Assembly (NCBI GenBank): GCA_015061115.1
Contig: SUXE01000003.1
Span: forward strand, 62,001-126,000
Length of the DNA: 64,000 nucleotides
Reading direction: 5' to 3'
Source: Bacteroidales bacterium
GTDB taxonomy: Bacteria > Bacteroidota > Bacteroidia > Bacteroidales > Paludibacteraceae
The notes beneath the pieces were generated by a model. The model saw nothing but the letters and a program-made list of their open reading frames with translations, made no database searches and had not been told where the DNA came from. Positions 27,127 to 36,600 of the stretch are shown piece by piece (within the stretch, counting starts at the first letter, position 1; the number at the start of each line of letters is the position of its first letter). The position numbers and the translations under genes are program-made.

Positions 27127-28593
27127 TTAGTAAACCACCACTTTGTGCCCGTTGACAATATACACACCTTTTTCAAGTCTGATTCTTGTCATAGCATTGG
27201 ACAGAAGGTCGATTTTGCGAATGGCTTTTCCGTCTACACTATAAACGTCAACCGATTGTCTTGTTGGGGAAATGATGTATAAATGGCCGTTGACGCTGTA
27301 AATCTTTATGTCATCCTGGCTTATTGGGGATGAGATGGAGTCTTTAAGTGACGATAAGGAGTATTTATTAATGGTATAAATGTAGTTGTCCATTACTTTC
27401 CACTTTAGATATGAATCTGGATCTGACTGCATATCAATCCATTGGTTTAATTGATCGGCTATTGAATATAATGCTTCTGAGTTGTCGGGTTGGATGATTA
27501 TGAAGCAATTGTCTTTCTGCCCAATTTCTTCTCCAATATATTTTGACGTGGAAGAATTGAGACAATATACATTGTTGTCTGTGTAGACATTGTAGATTTC
27601 ACTCGCATGGTTGCCATAGCCGACGATGCCTCCTGTCAAGGTGTCACGTCCGATTACGTTGCCAATATTAGACGAATTGGAGATATTGCCAGTGACTCCG
27701 TCGAATCCGCCGTTATATCCCGTGATGCCACCAACATGTTGCACGCCATTGATATCCCCATTATTCATTGAATTCACAATAAAGCCGTCGTTTCTTCCCG
27801 CTATGCCGCCTATTTTTTCATTCGCCATGATGGAAGATGTGTTGCTGCAGTTGTCGATGAATCCGATCCTTACATTATAGCAATTGTCAATATTAGCAAA
27901 ACCACCATTGTATCCGCAGATTCCGCCGCAACCTTCATTTGCTGTTATGGCACTTTTGTTAGCGCTGTTGGTGATGGTGCCGTAGTTATAAGAGCATATA
28001 CCTCCACTGCATAGGACACTGCTCACCTCCGCTTGGTTCGAACAGTTTGTTATAGTGTTAAAATTAATGCCGCAAATGCCGCCGGAATAACACCAGCTTT
28101 CAACGACACAATTAATATTTTTGCAATTTGAAATCAATCCATTGTTTGCGGCAGCGATACCTCCACTCCAAAAGGTAGAATATACATAACCGTTTTTCAA
28201 AGTAAGGTCATAGACGGCTCCATGTCCTCCGATATGTCCAAACAGTCCATAATAAATGCTATTGTTATTTATATTGATATATAAGTCGGAAATAGTGTGG
28301 TTGTTGCCAAACAGAGTGCCTTCAAAATAATTGTTTGAGGATCCTATTGGTGTCCAATTCCCTATTGTCTCATCACATATTTCTGACAGATCAATATTGT
28401 TTGTGAGACTAAAGTACTCGTCAAGAAAATCGATACCATTATTTACCTCATTTGCTAAATCAGCAAGTTGTTGTGCTGTTCTGATCTGATAAGGATCTTC
28501 TTTTGTCCCACTACCTTCCCAGTTACTGCTGTGGGAATAAACACATAGTAAATTTAGGGAGATTATAATAAAAATTAATTTTCTCATTCTCAT
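27127..28593 (-). CDS. GLUG-type repeat surface protein with T9SS-like C-terminal tail
   Basis: A 488-residue exported protein (signal peptide ending near VYSHSS). It opens with GSGTKEDPYQIRTAQQLADL, the usual lead-in of GLUG-repeat proteins. This is followed by W-TPIG...F-GTLFGNNHTISDLYI and then about eight repeats of the form [SG]GGI-x-G-x-N-x-G-x-I-x-NC-x-N, which fold as a beta-helix. The last 70 residues (IKIYSVNGHLYI, then VDVYSVDGKAIRKI, then LEKGVYIVNGHKVVVY) have the pattern of a T9SS type A sorting domain, so the protein is likely secreted through the type IX system. Its start overlaps the stop of the upstream GDPD-family gene by four bases. Confidence 0.82.
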   Translation of the reverse strand: MRMRKLIFIIISLNLLCVYSHSSNWEGSGTKEDPYQIRTAQQLADLANEVNNGIDFLDEYFSLTNNIDLSEICDETIGNWTPIGSSNNYFEGTLFGNNHTISDLYININNNSIYYGLFGHIGGHGAVYDLTLKNGYVYSTFWSGGIAAANNGLISNCKNINCVVESWCYSGGICGINFNTITNCSNQAEVSSVLCSGGICSYNYGTITNSANKSAITANEGCGGICGYNGGFANIDNCYNVRIGFIDNCSNTSSIMANEKIGGIAGRNDGFIVNSMNNGDINGVQHVGGITGYNGGFDGVTGNISNSSNIGNVIGRDTLTGGIVGYGNHASEIYNVYTDNNVYCLNSSTSKYIGEEIGQKDNCFIIIQPDNSEALYSIADQLNQWIDMQSDPDSYLKWKVMDNYIYTINKYSLSSLKDSISSPISQDDIKIYSVNGHLYIISPTRQSVDVYSVDGKAIRKIDLLSNAMTRIRLEKGVYIVNGHKVVVY

Positions 28594-29363
28594 CGGTTAT
28601 TAAAAGCACCTGTTGAAGGATTGTAGAAATCTGAATAGAAAAACTCTATTTCGTCCATATGTTCTTCAAGTTCTTCTTCTGAATTGATTGTATACATTGA
28701 TACTTGAAGTGGCATTGCACATTTGATTCCCCTTAATTCTTTGAAATCTTGATCTGTACTTGTTGTGATAAAGTCTATTCTGCCATTGCCAATCAACAAA
28801 TTTTTGACGATATAAATTAAAGTGGTTTCTGTGTAATATGTAGAGTACATGACATGATACCCTTTCTTTTTTAGATCAAAATAATCGTCTTCTGAAAAAC
28901 ATTCAACGTAGACTCTATTTTTGAGTTTTGAAAAAAGTTTTTCTATGATGACAGGGTCCGAAATTTTATCTGTCACAATTGAGATGTCAGGATGATTCAT
29001 CAAAGTGTCTATCACCTCTTGTATTGTGACGGGTGTATATGTGTTGTATATTTTTCTCTTCTTGAACTCATCGAAAGATATCACACTGTCTTTAAGTTCT
29101 CTATGGCCTGTCATTTCATTGAATTGTTTCCAGTCATGTGCCGCGATCATAATGCTATCTGATGTAGAGACTATATCTACTTCGAGGTATTTATATCCTT
29201 TTTCAATTGAGTTGATCATCGCCTCTCTGCTATTTGTATATGCATATCCATCAATAGAACCGAGTGCATGTGCAATGGCTTTGGGGAATTGTTGCCCGAA
29301 TCCTTGAAGGACAGTTGTTGATAGTAGAATAAGTGTAAAATATATATACCTTTTAATTTTCAT
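28590..29363 (-). CDS. Exported GDPD-family phosphodiesterase-like protein
   Basis: A 257-residue protein with signal peptide (MKIKRYIYFTLILLSTTVLQG). The sequence AIAHALGSIDGYAYTNSREA, then GYKYLEVDIVSTSDSIMIAAHDW, follows the catalytic order of glycerophosphodiester phosphodiesterases: His near the N-terminus, N/E-S-x-EA, E-x-D and HD. The classical HRG is HALG here, a variant that also occurs in other exported members. It would act on phosphodiesters outside the cytoplasm, but could also be a divergent member with another substrate. Four-base overlap with the GLUG protein gene indicates a two-gene operon. Confidence 0.78.
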   Translation of the reverse strand: MKIKRYIYFTLILLSTTVLQGFGQQFPKAIAHALGSIDGYAYTNSREAMINSIEKGYKYLEVDIVSTSDSIMIAAHDWKQFNEMTGHRELKDSVISFDEFKKRKIYNTYTPVTIQEVIDTLMNHPDISIVTDKISDPVIIEKLFSKLKNRVYVECFSEDDYFDLKKKGYHVMYSTYYTETTLIYIVKNLLIGNGRIDFITTSTDQDFKELRGIKCAMPLQVSMYTINSEEELEEHMDEIEFFYSDFYNPSTGAFNNR

Positions 29364-29585
29364 GATTAGATCTTTATAATTTTCGGTGTTTAAGGCTGCA
29401 AGTTAAATATATAATTTGATATTTGATGCGAAAGAATATAGAAATTTATACAGAGAGACGGATGATTATTGAAATTTGGTGAATCGGTTACATATTCCAA
29501 AATGAAAATGCCAATTGTGTTGGTTATGAGTGTAGACGACGTATATGTCGCAGAAAATAATGGGAGGAAAACTTCATTTAAAAGC

Positions 29586-29622
29586 ACAAAACCTGTAAGT
29601 TTCATACTTACAGGTTTTGTGT
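29586..29622 (-). terminator. Terminator after the glycan-binding-like lipoprotein gene
   Basis: CACAAAACCTGTAAG (29586-29600) and CTTACAGGTTTTGTG (29608-29622) form a perfect 15-base-pair stem, followed on the minus strand by CTTTTAAAT. The rest of the gap 29364-29585 shows nothing certain. Confidence 0.88.
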
Positions 29623-29638
29623 TCTTTAATTTAACAGT

Positions 29639-30700
29639 TTATTCTGACTTTGGTACAATACGGAAATTGTCGAACGCAATCATCACATGAGTGTCTGTCT
29701 CAGGCTTTCCAAATACCAATACTGAGAAGTTGATGGCCTTTGCCAAGTCCAGTTTCAAATTCTCTTTTGGCTGATCTTCATTGTATACGTATTTGAAAGC
29801 CGTCAACGGAATTGTTATTGTCTCCCAACCATCAGTGTAGAATCCGTTTGTCAGATCTTTACCTTTGTTTTGTCCAGCGATAAAGTAGTTGCTGTCATTT
29901 TTGTATGGTTCCCAACGACAGATAGGAGATATTGTGCGTCCGATTTTATCTGGCTCTTTTGATGCGTATCCAGCGATAAACTCGGTTGCTATGCCTTTGT
30001 AAGCGGCTTCTTTAGGGATGTTGCACTCAAATTTCAACACCAAATCTTCGATTTTTTGTTCGTAGAAAGGAAGTCCAGCGATAGATACGGCTCCTCGTCC
30101 ACCTTCCTCGGCTCCGTGCATGTATTGGAACCATAGGTCGTTAACATAAATGTATGGGTGCTTAGCAGGGTATGTGCCGTGTAGCAAACCGAACTTGCCA
30201 GAGCATCCCTCTGAGAGTTTTCCACTATATGGTAGGATGGAATCGTTTTCAATCTGCCCCTGGACCAGATTGCCGTTATGGTCAAATGGGACAATTCCTC
30301 CCCACGTCTGGTGGTGTGTATCGAAATCCATGATGATGTTACGCTCGTCTCTGAATAAGAAATTAGACGTTGTTACACCAGCAAGATTTTTTATCTTTAT
30401 CTTTCCTGTCCATGCTTTGTCTGGCACTCTCACCACAATCATATCGTCTTGTGAAGATATTACCTCTGCTGGAACTGAATCGTTATAGAACTGAGTGTCA
30501 AAGTATACTTTGGCACCGGCAAGACTTGAACCATAGATTACAGCCTCACCACCTGCAGGAACAAACTCAGATTTCATACCAAAAATCTGAGGCACATCAA
30601 TGTCTACGGCTTCAACTCGCTGCGCCCCTCCTGAACATCCAGTCAAAAGTGATATTGACAGCATGCCGCAAATTCCTAAAATTTTCATGTCTCTCTTCAT
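29639..30700 (-). CDS. Glycan-binding-like surface lipoprotein with an IPT/TIG-like domain
   Basis: A 353-residue lipoprotein; the signal MKILGICGMLSISLLTGC ends in lipobox LTGC (ATG at 30700 or 30688 are both possible). Residues about 35-115 have the shape of an IPT/TIG immunoglobulin-like domain (FVPAGGEAVIYGSSLAGAKV...VRVPDKAWTGKIKIKNLAGV). The rest (IIMDFDTHHQTWGG through GWETITIPLTAFKY to VMIAFDNFRIV) resembles the ligand-binding part of surface glycan-binding proteins of polysaccharide loci. No SusC/SusD pair is nearby, so it is an orphan of this class. Ligand unknown. It has its own terminator. Confidence 0.75.
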   Translation of the reverse strand: MKRDMKILGICGMLSISLLTGCSGGAQRVEAVDIDVPQIFGMKSEFVPAGGEAVIYGSSLAGAKVYFDTQFYNDSVPAEVISSQDDMIVVRVPDKAWTGKIKIKNLAGVTTSNFLFRDERNIIMDFDTHHQTWGGIVPFDHNGNLVQGQIENDSILPYSGKLSEGCSGKFGLLHGTYPAKHPYIYVNDLWFQYMHGAEEGGRGAVSIAGLPFYEQKIEDLVLKFECNIPKEAAYKGIATEFIAGYASKEPDKIGRTISPICRWEPYKNDSNYFIAGQNKGKDLTNGFYTDGWETITIPLTAFKYVYNEDQPKENLKLDLAKAINFSVLVFGKPETDTHVMIAFDNFRIVPKSE

Positions 30701-30788
30701 GGCCCTTAATTAATAATGTTCAAATTTTCTATAAAGATATTGATTTTTTTATTTAAGTATTGAAATTGGTGATATGATTTTGGGGTTT

Positions 30789-31727
30789 CTAAAAGTATCT
30801 TTGTCTTAACATCTGTAAATCAATGTCAAATGAAGAATATCTCCATCTTTTTGATGAAAGTATTTTCTTAAAATTGCTGATGAACATAAATCCTGCCTTT
30901 CTTGTTGGCTTGAAAATGTCAAGTGGCAGAATCAATGACATCACGAATAACAACAGGTTATGAATGAACAGTATACCTTGTTGTTTGCGAGGAAGAAACA
31001 GACGTCGTAACAGTATGTCGTTGTATTCTTTCTCTATTTGGCTTTTTATATCCTCTCCTCTTGAAAGGGGACTGGCTACGGGACGGAGTAAGTCGCAGTG
31101 TGTGCTTGTTAGGAAACATGATTTCCAACAACGTAACCATCCGCGCAAAAACAAATCGACATCACCGCTGCAGTCTGGAGCAAATAAAAGATTGAATCCT
31201 CCAAGTTGAAGAAGTTTTTCTCTTGATATTGCGACGTTGCTGCGGTCGAATGTCAATGTGTAACAAGAGGAAGTGACTTCGCTTGTCTTGTAGTTGACAT
31301 GGCGTGGTGTTAGAATTGGAACGTAACATTGTGTCGATTCTCCCGTCGTTGGATATCTTGCCACGACTCCTGCGGCAAACATATTGTTCTTCTCAAACTG
31401 GGGTATCACAACATCGAAATAGTCTGTGGAAAGGAGCGTGTCTTCAGTCAATAGTACGATTATATCTCCTGATGCTTTGAATAAACCTTTATTTGCAACT
31501 TCTGGATATGAAGCGTGCGAATTGGCAATGAATATTTGGATGTTTGGGTAATTCGCACGTAATTCTTCTGTTTGTTTACTTAATGCATCCCGACCGACCA
31601 CAATTATTTCTTTTTCTTGAACCAGAGACGAGCTCTCCAACGAAGAGATGACAGTGTCTATCACCTTTTCAATGCTTTTGTTTTCGTTAATCATCGGTAT
31701 CACAACCGACACACTCTGCTTCAACAT
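30789..31727 (-). CDS. Family 2 glycosyltransferase
   Basis: A 312-residue GT-A fold glycosyltransferase. The N-terminus VSVVIPMINENKSIEKVI is the nucleotide-sugar-binding start of family 2. LTEDTLLSTDYF occupies the place of the DxD region and LGGFNLLFAPDCSGDVDLFLRGW the acceptor region. The C-terminus has one hydrophobic helix (ILFIHNLLLFVMSLILPLDIF) that may anchor it at the membrane. Residues around LLRPVASPLSRGEDIKSQIE look like a translated repeat insertion (see findings). The gene follows the kinase gene by 12 bases on the same strand. Donor and acceptor are unknown. Confidence 0.8.
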   Translation of the reverse strand: MLKQSVSVVIPMINENKSIEKVIDTVISSLESSSLVQEKEIIVVGRDALSKQTEELRANYPNIQIFIANSHASYPEVANKGLFKASGDIIVLLTEDTLLSTDYFDVVIPQFEKNNMFAAGVVARYPTTGESTQCYVPILTPRHVNYKTSEVTSSCYTLTFDRSNVAISREKLLQLGGFNLLFAPDCSGDVDLFLRGWLRCWKSCFLTSTHCDLLRPVASPLSRGEDIKSQIEKEYNDILLRRLFLPRKQQGILFIHNLLLFVMSLILPLDIFKPTRKAGFMFISNFKKILSSKRWRYSSFDIDLQMLRQRYF

Positions 31728-31739
31728 TTGGATGTGAAC

Positions 31740-32627
31740 TTAAATGTATAGTCTATGATTGTCGTTTACTTTGAAAAGCATGTCTGCTCGTTCAGGCATC
31801 TCTGCAAGGATATGACGTGTTATTCGTTCGTAATGAGCGATGAAACGTCTCACCTGGTCTGGAGTCATGATGTGCGTCGCCTCTTTCCCTTGGTTTGCGA
31901 TTCGTAACTTTTCTTCCTGAAGATTTCTCCACTCAAACACTTTGTCGTAGGAAGGTATCTGCAGCATCACTAGAAAATTGATAGTGTCAAACAAATCCTT
32001 GTAGTCTGTTTTCAGTTGGTCGTTGACGTAGCGTCTCCATACACAGTCTTTGTCTTCAGTCGCTTCCAATTCGTTGATCGGCGTCGTGAGTTCTGAATCG
32101 TCTTGAGCGGTAGCGTCCATACACCATCCGTCGAACAAGACTACATCTGGTTTGCCTACGAATTTAGTCCATTCAGACTTTGGATATACATCGTCAATGG
32201 CTTTGTTGAATCGTGGAATCATCGTGACTGTATTCTCATCAGCGTTACGTAGAGAATTGATGATCTCAAGCCCCATCTTCACATCGTGAGTGCCTGGTAC
32301 ACCTCGCGTCATCAACAATGGATGAATCTCTTGGGAAAGTCGCATGCGTTCTTTTCTGCTTAGATACAAGTCGTCGATGCTCCAGGATGCCACCTTCTTG
32401 CCGAATTTCTCTTCCAACACCAATTTGAGAAGCTCACAGAATGTACTTTTCCCTGCTCCTTGTGCTCCATTCACGCCGATAACTTGCATACGTGAACCAA
32501 AGCCGACATTGATGATATTGGCCAAAGGAATATAGATACGAGGAAGATCGTCCATTAATTCCTGACTAAGCATCAACTGGTCAAGCTTTTCTGAAAATGA
32601 TGTGTAAAGTTGCTCCATAGTCTTCAC
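31740..32627 (-). CDS. P-loop kinase of the D-glycerate 3-kinase type
   Basis: A 295-residue cytoplasmic kinase. It has the Walker A motif NGAQGAGKST (about residue 54), WSIDDLYLSRKER, RGVPGTHDV and IPRFNKAIDD. These are the conserved blocks of the plant-type glycerate kinase (GLYK) and its bacterial homologues in the uridine kinase superfamily, which make 3-phosphoglycerate from D-glycerate and ATP. LFDGWCMDA is the Walker B-like block. It is probably co-transcribed with the glycosyltransferase that follows 12 bases later, although no functional link is obvious. Other small-molecule kinase activity cannot be excluded. Confidence 0.8.
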   Translation of the reverse strand: MKTMEQLYTSFSEKLDQLMLSQELMDDLPRIYIPLANIINVGFGSRMQVIGVNGAQGAGKSTFCELLKLVLEEKFGKKVASWSIDDLYLSRKERMRLSQEIHPLLMTRGVPGTHDVKMGLEIINSLRNADENTVTMIPRFNKAIDDVYPKSEWTKFVGKPDVVLFDGWCMDATAQDDSELTTPINELEATEDKDCVWRRYVNDQLKTDYKDLFDTINFLVMLQIPSYDKVFEWRNLQEEKLRIANQGKEATHIMTPDQVRRFIAHYERITRHILAEMPERADMLFKVNDNHRLYI

Positions 32628-32945
32628 AAATTTGATTCAACACAAATCCAAGTCCAATTGTAATTTAGGAAATATAGTTCTGGTTTTTACCAGACAGGAG
32701 TGCAACTCTTGGATCTTATTCCTGCGCTTGCCGCAATTCCATAAATAATGGTGAGTGGCATTATATGATAAAACCCAAATTTATAATTACATTGATGGTA
32801 AAATATTTCCCAATTTTTTTACGGATCTGCACAAAGATATGAAAAAATCTTAAAAAAGTTTAAAATTCGGACTTATTAGCGTTAATGTGTGATTTTTTTT
32901 TCATTAGAATTGCGATTAATTTTTATATAACAAAATTTATTAGAT
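32628..32945. other. Divergent gap before the Cys/His-rich lipoprotein gene
   Basis: 318 AT-rich bases between divergent genes. A small hairpin TCTGG-TTTTT-ACCAGA lies near 32679-32694, and a GC-richer island at 32695-32760 resembles no RNA I know. A -7-like TAGAATTG at about 32905 is the only promoter hint. No gene seen. Confidence 0.4.
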
Positions 32946-33428
32946 ATGAAAAAAGTATTTTCTATTGTTGCACTAGTAAGCATGTTATTCGCGACATCAT
33001 GTTGTAAATGTAATTGCAAGTGCAATCAGGATGGAGCTAAGTGTGAGCAGAAGTGCGACAGACCATGTGAAAGAGGAGAGAGACCACATCATCCAGGCGA
33101 CCATGAGTTCGGCCCACGTCCAGGAGAAGGTCATCGTGGAGGTCCACGTCACCATCATATGAATCCTGAGATGGCTGAGAAGATGGAAAAGTGGATGAAT
33201 TTCGACAGTCTTACTGTTGAGGAACAGAAAGCTCTAATTGCTGAGAGAAAGGCAGAGATTGATGCACGTGAGGCTGAGAGAAAGGCGAAGAAAGCGGAGA
33301 TGGATGAAAAATGGGCTAATTTCGACAAACTATCTGTTGAAGAACAAAAAGAGCTTCTTGATCAGAGAAACCACATCCCGTTCTTCAAGAAGAACATGAA
33401 GTTTAGACATCATCAAAATGCGGAATAA
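32946..33428 (+). CDS. Cys/His-rich small lipoprotein, possible metal binder
   Basis: A 160-residue lipoprotein. The signal MKKVFSIVALVSMLFATSC ends at Cys19. Eight cysteines lie within 23 residues (19, 20, 22, 24, 26, 33, 37, 41), patterned CCxCxCxC then Cx3Cx3C, followed by a His/Gly/Pro stretch (HHPGDHEFGPRP and GHRGGPRHHH). The C-terminal half is helical and holds two similar units, FDSLTVEEQKALIAERK and FDKLSVEEQKELLDQR. The LT-x2-Q-like pattern recalls Spy/CpxP/ZraP periplasmic chaperones and metal responders. Metal binding is inference from composition. Codon use suggests good expression, and a terminator follows. Confidence 0.8.
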   Translation: MKKVFSIVALVSMLFATSCCKCNCKCNQDGAKCEQKCDRPCERGERPHHPGDHEFGPRPGEGHRGGPRHHHMNPEMAEKMEKWMNFDSLTVEEQKALIAERKAEIDAREAERKAKKAEMDEKWANFDKLSVEEQKELLDQRNHIPFFKKNMKFRHHQNAE

Positions 33429-33453
33429 AGAGTAATTCTTTTTCTATAAGCAA

Positions 33454-33496
33454 AATAGCCGTTCGACATCTTTTCGTTGAACGGCTATTATTTTTT
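33454..33496. terminator. Terminator after the Cys/His-rich lipoprotein gene
   Basis: AATAGCCGTTC (33454-33464) pairs with GAACGGCTATT (33479-33489), followed by ATTTTTTTC. Confidence 0.9.
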
Positions 33497-33628
33497 TCTT
33501 TGATTTTTCCTTTTTTCTCATGCAAATCTTTCGACACAGTATGACATAATAGTTGAAATTGCAGAATTTGAATGTATCCCGTCTTGTTAATTCTTGAATT
33601 ATTTTTAAGGTTTTTATGTGATTTTGTT

Positions 33629-33636
33629 TATATTTG
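33629..33636 (+). promoter_or_regulatory. -7 promoter element for the large charged-protein gene
   Basis: TATATTTG matches TAnnTTTG. No good TTTG at -33. If used, transcription begins near 33643, which rules out a translation start at 33634 and favours TTG 33700. Confidence 0.45.
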
Positions 33637-33699
33637 CAGTTTAGTGATAACTTGCATGAAGATTGCGTGCTCGATATCATAGAAAATAGAAGGATAGTT

Positions 33700-36600
33700 T
33701 TGAAAAAAATAATACTCATACTGTTTGTGCTGTTTAGCATGGGGTGTCTGCCACAATTGGTGAACGCTCAGGATAATGATGTGCAAACTGTTGAGAATGA
33801 GGATGAAACAGACAATGAGGAGGAATCTTCTCATCATAAGGAGAAGAAACTATCTCGTAAAGAAAGAAAGAGAAAAGAAGCGAAGGAACGCAAGTTAAGG
33901 GAAGAAAAAGAGGAAGCTGAAAGAAAAGAGGAAGAGCAGAAAAGGCATCTTCAAGAGGAGGCACGACGCAAGGAACAGATGAAGAGTATCCAGCGTGCCC
34001 GTGAGCTTCGAGAAGCAGAAGAAAAAAGAAAAGAAGCTGAGGAGGCTGAAAGAAAAGCTGCGGAAGAAGGACCAGTATATGCTTCTGAAGCTGAAAGGAT
34101 TCGTGCAGAAAGAGAAATCCGTCTACAACAAGTACGTGAAGAGCAGAAACGTCGCGCTGAAGCTGTAGCTGAACGTCAGCGTTTGGCACGTGAACGTGAT
34201 GCTGAACGTGCTGCCCGCCAGAAACAGTTGGCTGAAGAAAAAATCGCACGTCAAAAAGCTGAACGAGAGAGACTTCGTCAGAAAGAACTGGAAAAAAAGC
34301 AACGTCAACGTGAAAATTGGCAGGCTAAGAAACGCCAAGAAGCGGAAGCTAAAGCAGCTGCCAAACAAAAGGCTCTGGAGGCCAAACAGAAGGAGCAGGA
34401 ACAAGAAGCTGTCCATCGTCAGGCTGTTATGGCTGCCAAACAAAAGGCGGCTGAACAACGTGCCGAACAAATGAGACGAACTCAAGAAATCAAGAAAGCA
34501 CAACGTGAACGTGAGGCTAAAGAACGAGCAAAAAGACAGCAGAAACGTTTGGAAAAGGCCCAGAAAAAGCGTGAGATGAAAGCCAAGGAACTTGAGAGAA
34601 GAGCTCAAGCAAGAGAGCGAGAACGTGAACGCCGTGAAGAGGAAATGAGAGCCCGTGCCGCAAAACGTGAGGCTGAGGCCGCAAGACGTGAGGAATTGGC
34701 GGAAAAGCGTCTGTTACATGCAGAGCAGGTGGCTAAACGTAGAGAGGCTGAAGAACTACGTAAGATCCAGGAAAATGAAAAACTCAAAGAGGAAGAGAAA
34801 CAGGCCTTGATTGAGAAACAACAGCAGGAGGCTATTGCAAGAGCCCGTAAAGAGGCGGAAAGAATCATGAAGGGCAAAAACAAAGTAAGAAAAGCCCAGA
34901 AGAGAGCTGAAGAAAGGGAAAGAAAACGCCTCGAAAAACTTGAAGAGGAGGAAGAAGAGAATGCTGATTTGTTTGAACTTGCCGAACTTGTCGCTGCTGG
35001 AGATAGCGCGGCAATAGAATATGCGAATAAGAATAGACGAGGAAGAAAACTTCCTGTTGTCATTCTGAAGGATGAGATGCTTAATGGTGAACTTGAGCCG
35101 GAACCTACCATTGAGGAACCTATTGATGAAAAAGAGTTGCAGACTCGCCGTACTATCGAGGCTATCATCAAGAAAAAACGTGAGGCTGCCGCCGCTGCGA
35201 TAGCTGCTAGAGACTCTACTCAACAAAATGATTCCACTTTCGCTGTAGAAGAATCTGTCCCTGATTCCCTGAATCTGGATTCTTTGGCGGAAGATATAGA
35301 TGTCGAGATGCTAAAGGAATATGCCGCTCTCGACAGTTCGCTTCTTGCCCAGCAATTGGCTGAACTTGAGGAGGAAATGCGAAATATGGAAGAATTGAAA
35401 GAGGCGGAAAAGGCTCAGAAAGAGGGAAAGAGTGAAGAGATTGTCGCAAAGATCAAGATCCCGAAATGTCGCTATCTTAACGAGGTACACTACGATCGAG
35501 GTAAATTCAAGTTTATCTACGATTATGATTTCTTCATGTATTACTGGCATCAACGCTACTTCTATAAGAAACGTTTCTACAACCGTGTTGATTCAGGCAG
35601 AGTGATCGCCAAGAAGATCATGGATCTGGTTGGTAACACACAGTACAGACGTGTGTTGCTTAACGATGTCGTAGATTCTGTAATGGTTCTGTTGCCTGAA
35701 TACTCGGCGATCGACACCCTCGTCGACTCAGTTATGACAGAACTTAATCTCGAATATCTTGCGACGGGAGAGATTAAAATCTATTACAAGAAACGCCGCC
35801 AGAAGAAGATACGTGCTAAATATCTGCCGTCGGCTCCAGACAACAAGCCGCTTGGCCATATTAAATTCTATACACGCAACAGACGTAAGGTGATTGAGGA
35901 GCTTGATGCTTCTCCATGGGATTCTATATTGTTGGCTAAGGAGGACACTGTCGACGAGGATATGGTGAAGATGACGGACTCTTTGGAAAAACTTCGTACT
36001 GCGGCCGAGGCATCTTCTGTCGTGCTTGACAGTCTGCAGAAACAGGCCGACCGTCAGGCTTTGATCGATAGAATCACAGGACGTAAAAAGAAGAAGACAG
36101 ATAATGTCGCACCTTCTGATTCTTTGGGTGTGATAAGTGAGGAAGAACAACCTGGAACAAAGTCGAAGAGACACTTCTTTAGGAAGAAAGATGATGCAGA
36201 AGAGACTCCACTTGATGGTGATGGATCAGAAGTAAAAGAGAAGAAACGTTCTAGAAAGAATAAGAAAGAAGAGACCCCTGTAAATGAGGCGTTGTCTGAA
36301 GAAGAATTGCAACGTCGTCAGGAGGAGGCTGAACGTCAGGCTTTGATCGACAGAATCACTGGACGTACTTCGAAGGCTAAGCAGGAGGAAAAGGCTTCTA
36401 CTGAACCTCCGGCAGCAACAAGTGAGGAACAATCTGAACCGCAGGTTGAGCAGGAACAGGTTGAGCAGACTGAACCCAAGGAACATAAACGCTCCAGAAG
36501 GAAGAAAGAGGAGACTTCTTCGGAAGAGCAACCTGTCTCAGTAAGTGAGGATGCAGAACAGAATGAGCCTCAAGAGAGTCGTCGCTCAAGGAAAAAGAAG

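Noticed and set aside
29639-32627. Polysaccharide utilisation locus around the glycan-binding-like lipoprotein
   Set aside because: No SusC/SusD pair, glycosidase or sensor-regulator is present; the neighbours are a glycosyltransferase and a small-molecule kinase.
33734-36589. Several long minus-strand frames opposite the charged protein
   Set aside because: They mirror the biased Lys/Glu codons of the plus-strand gene (giving Phe/Leu/Ser-rich products) and lack start signals.
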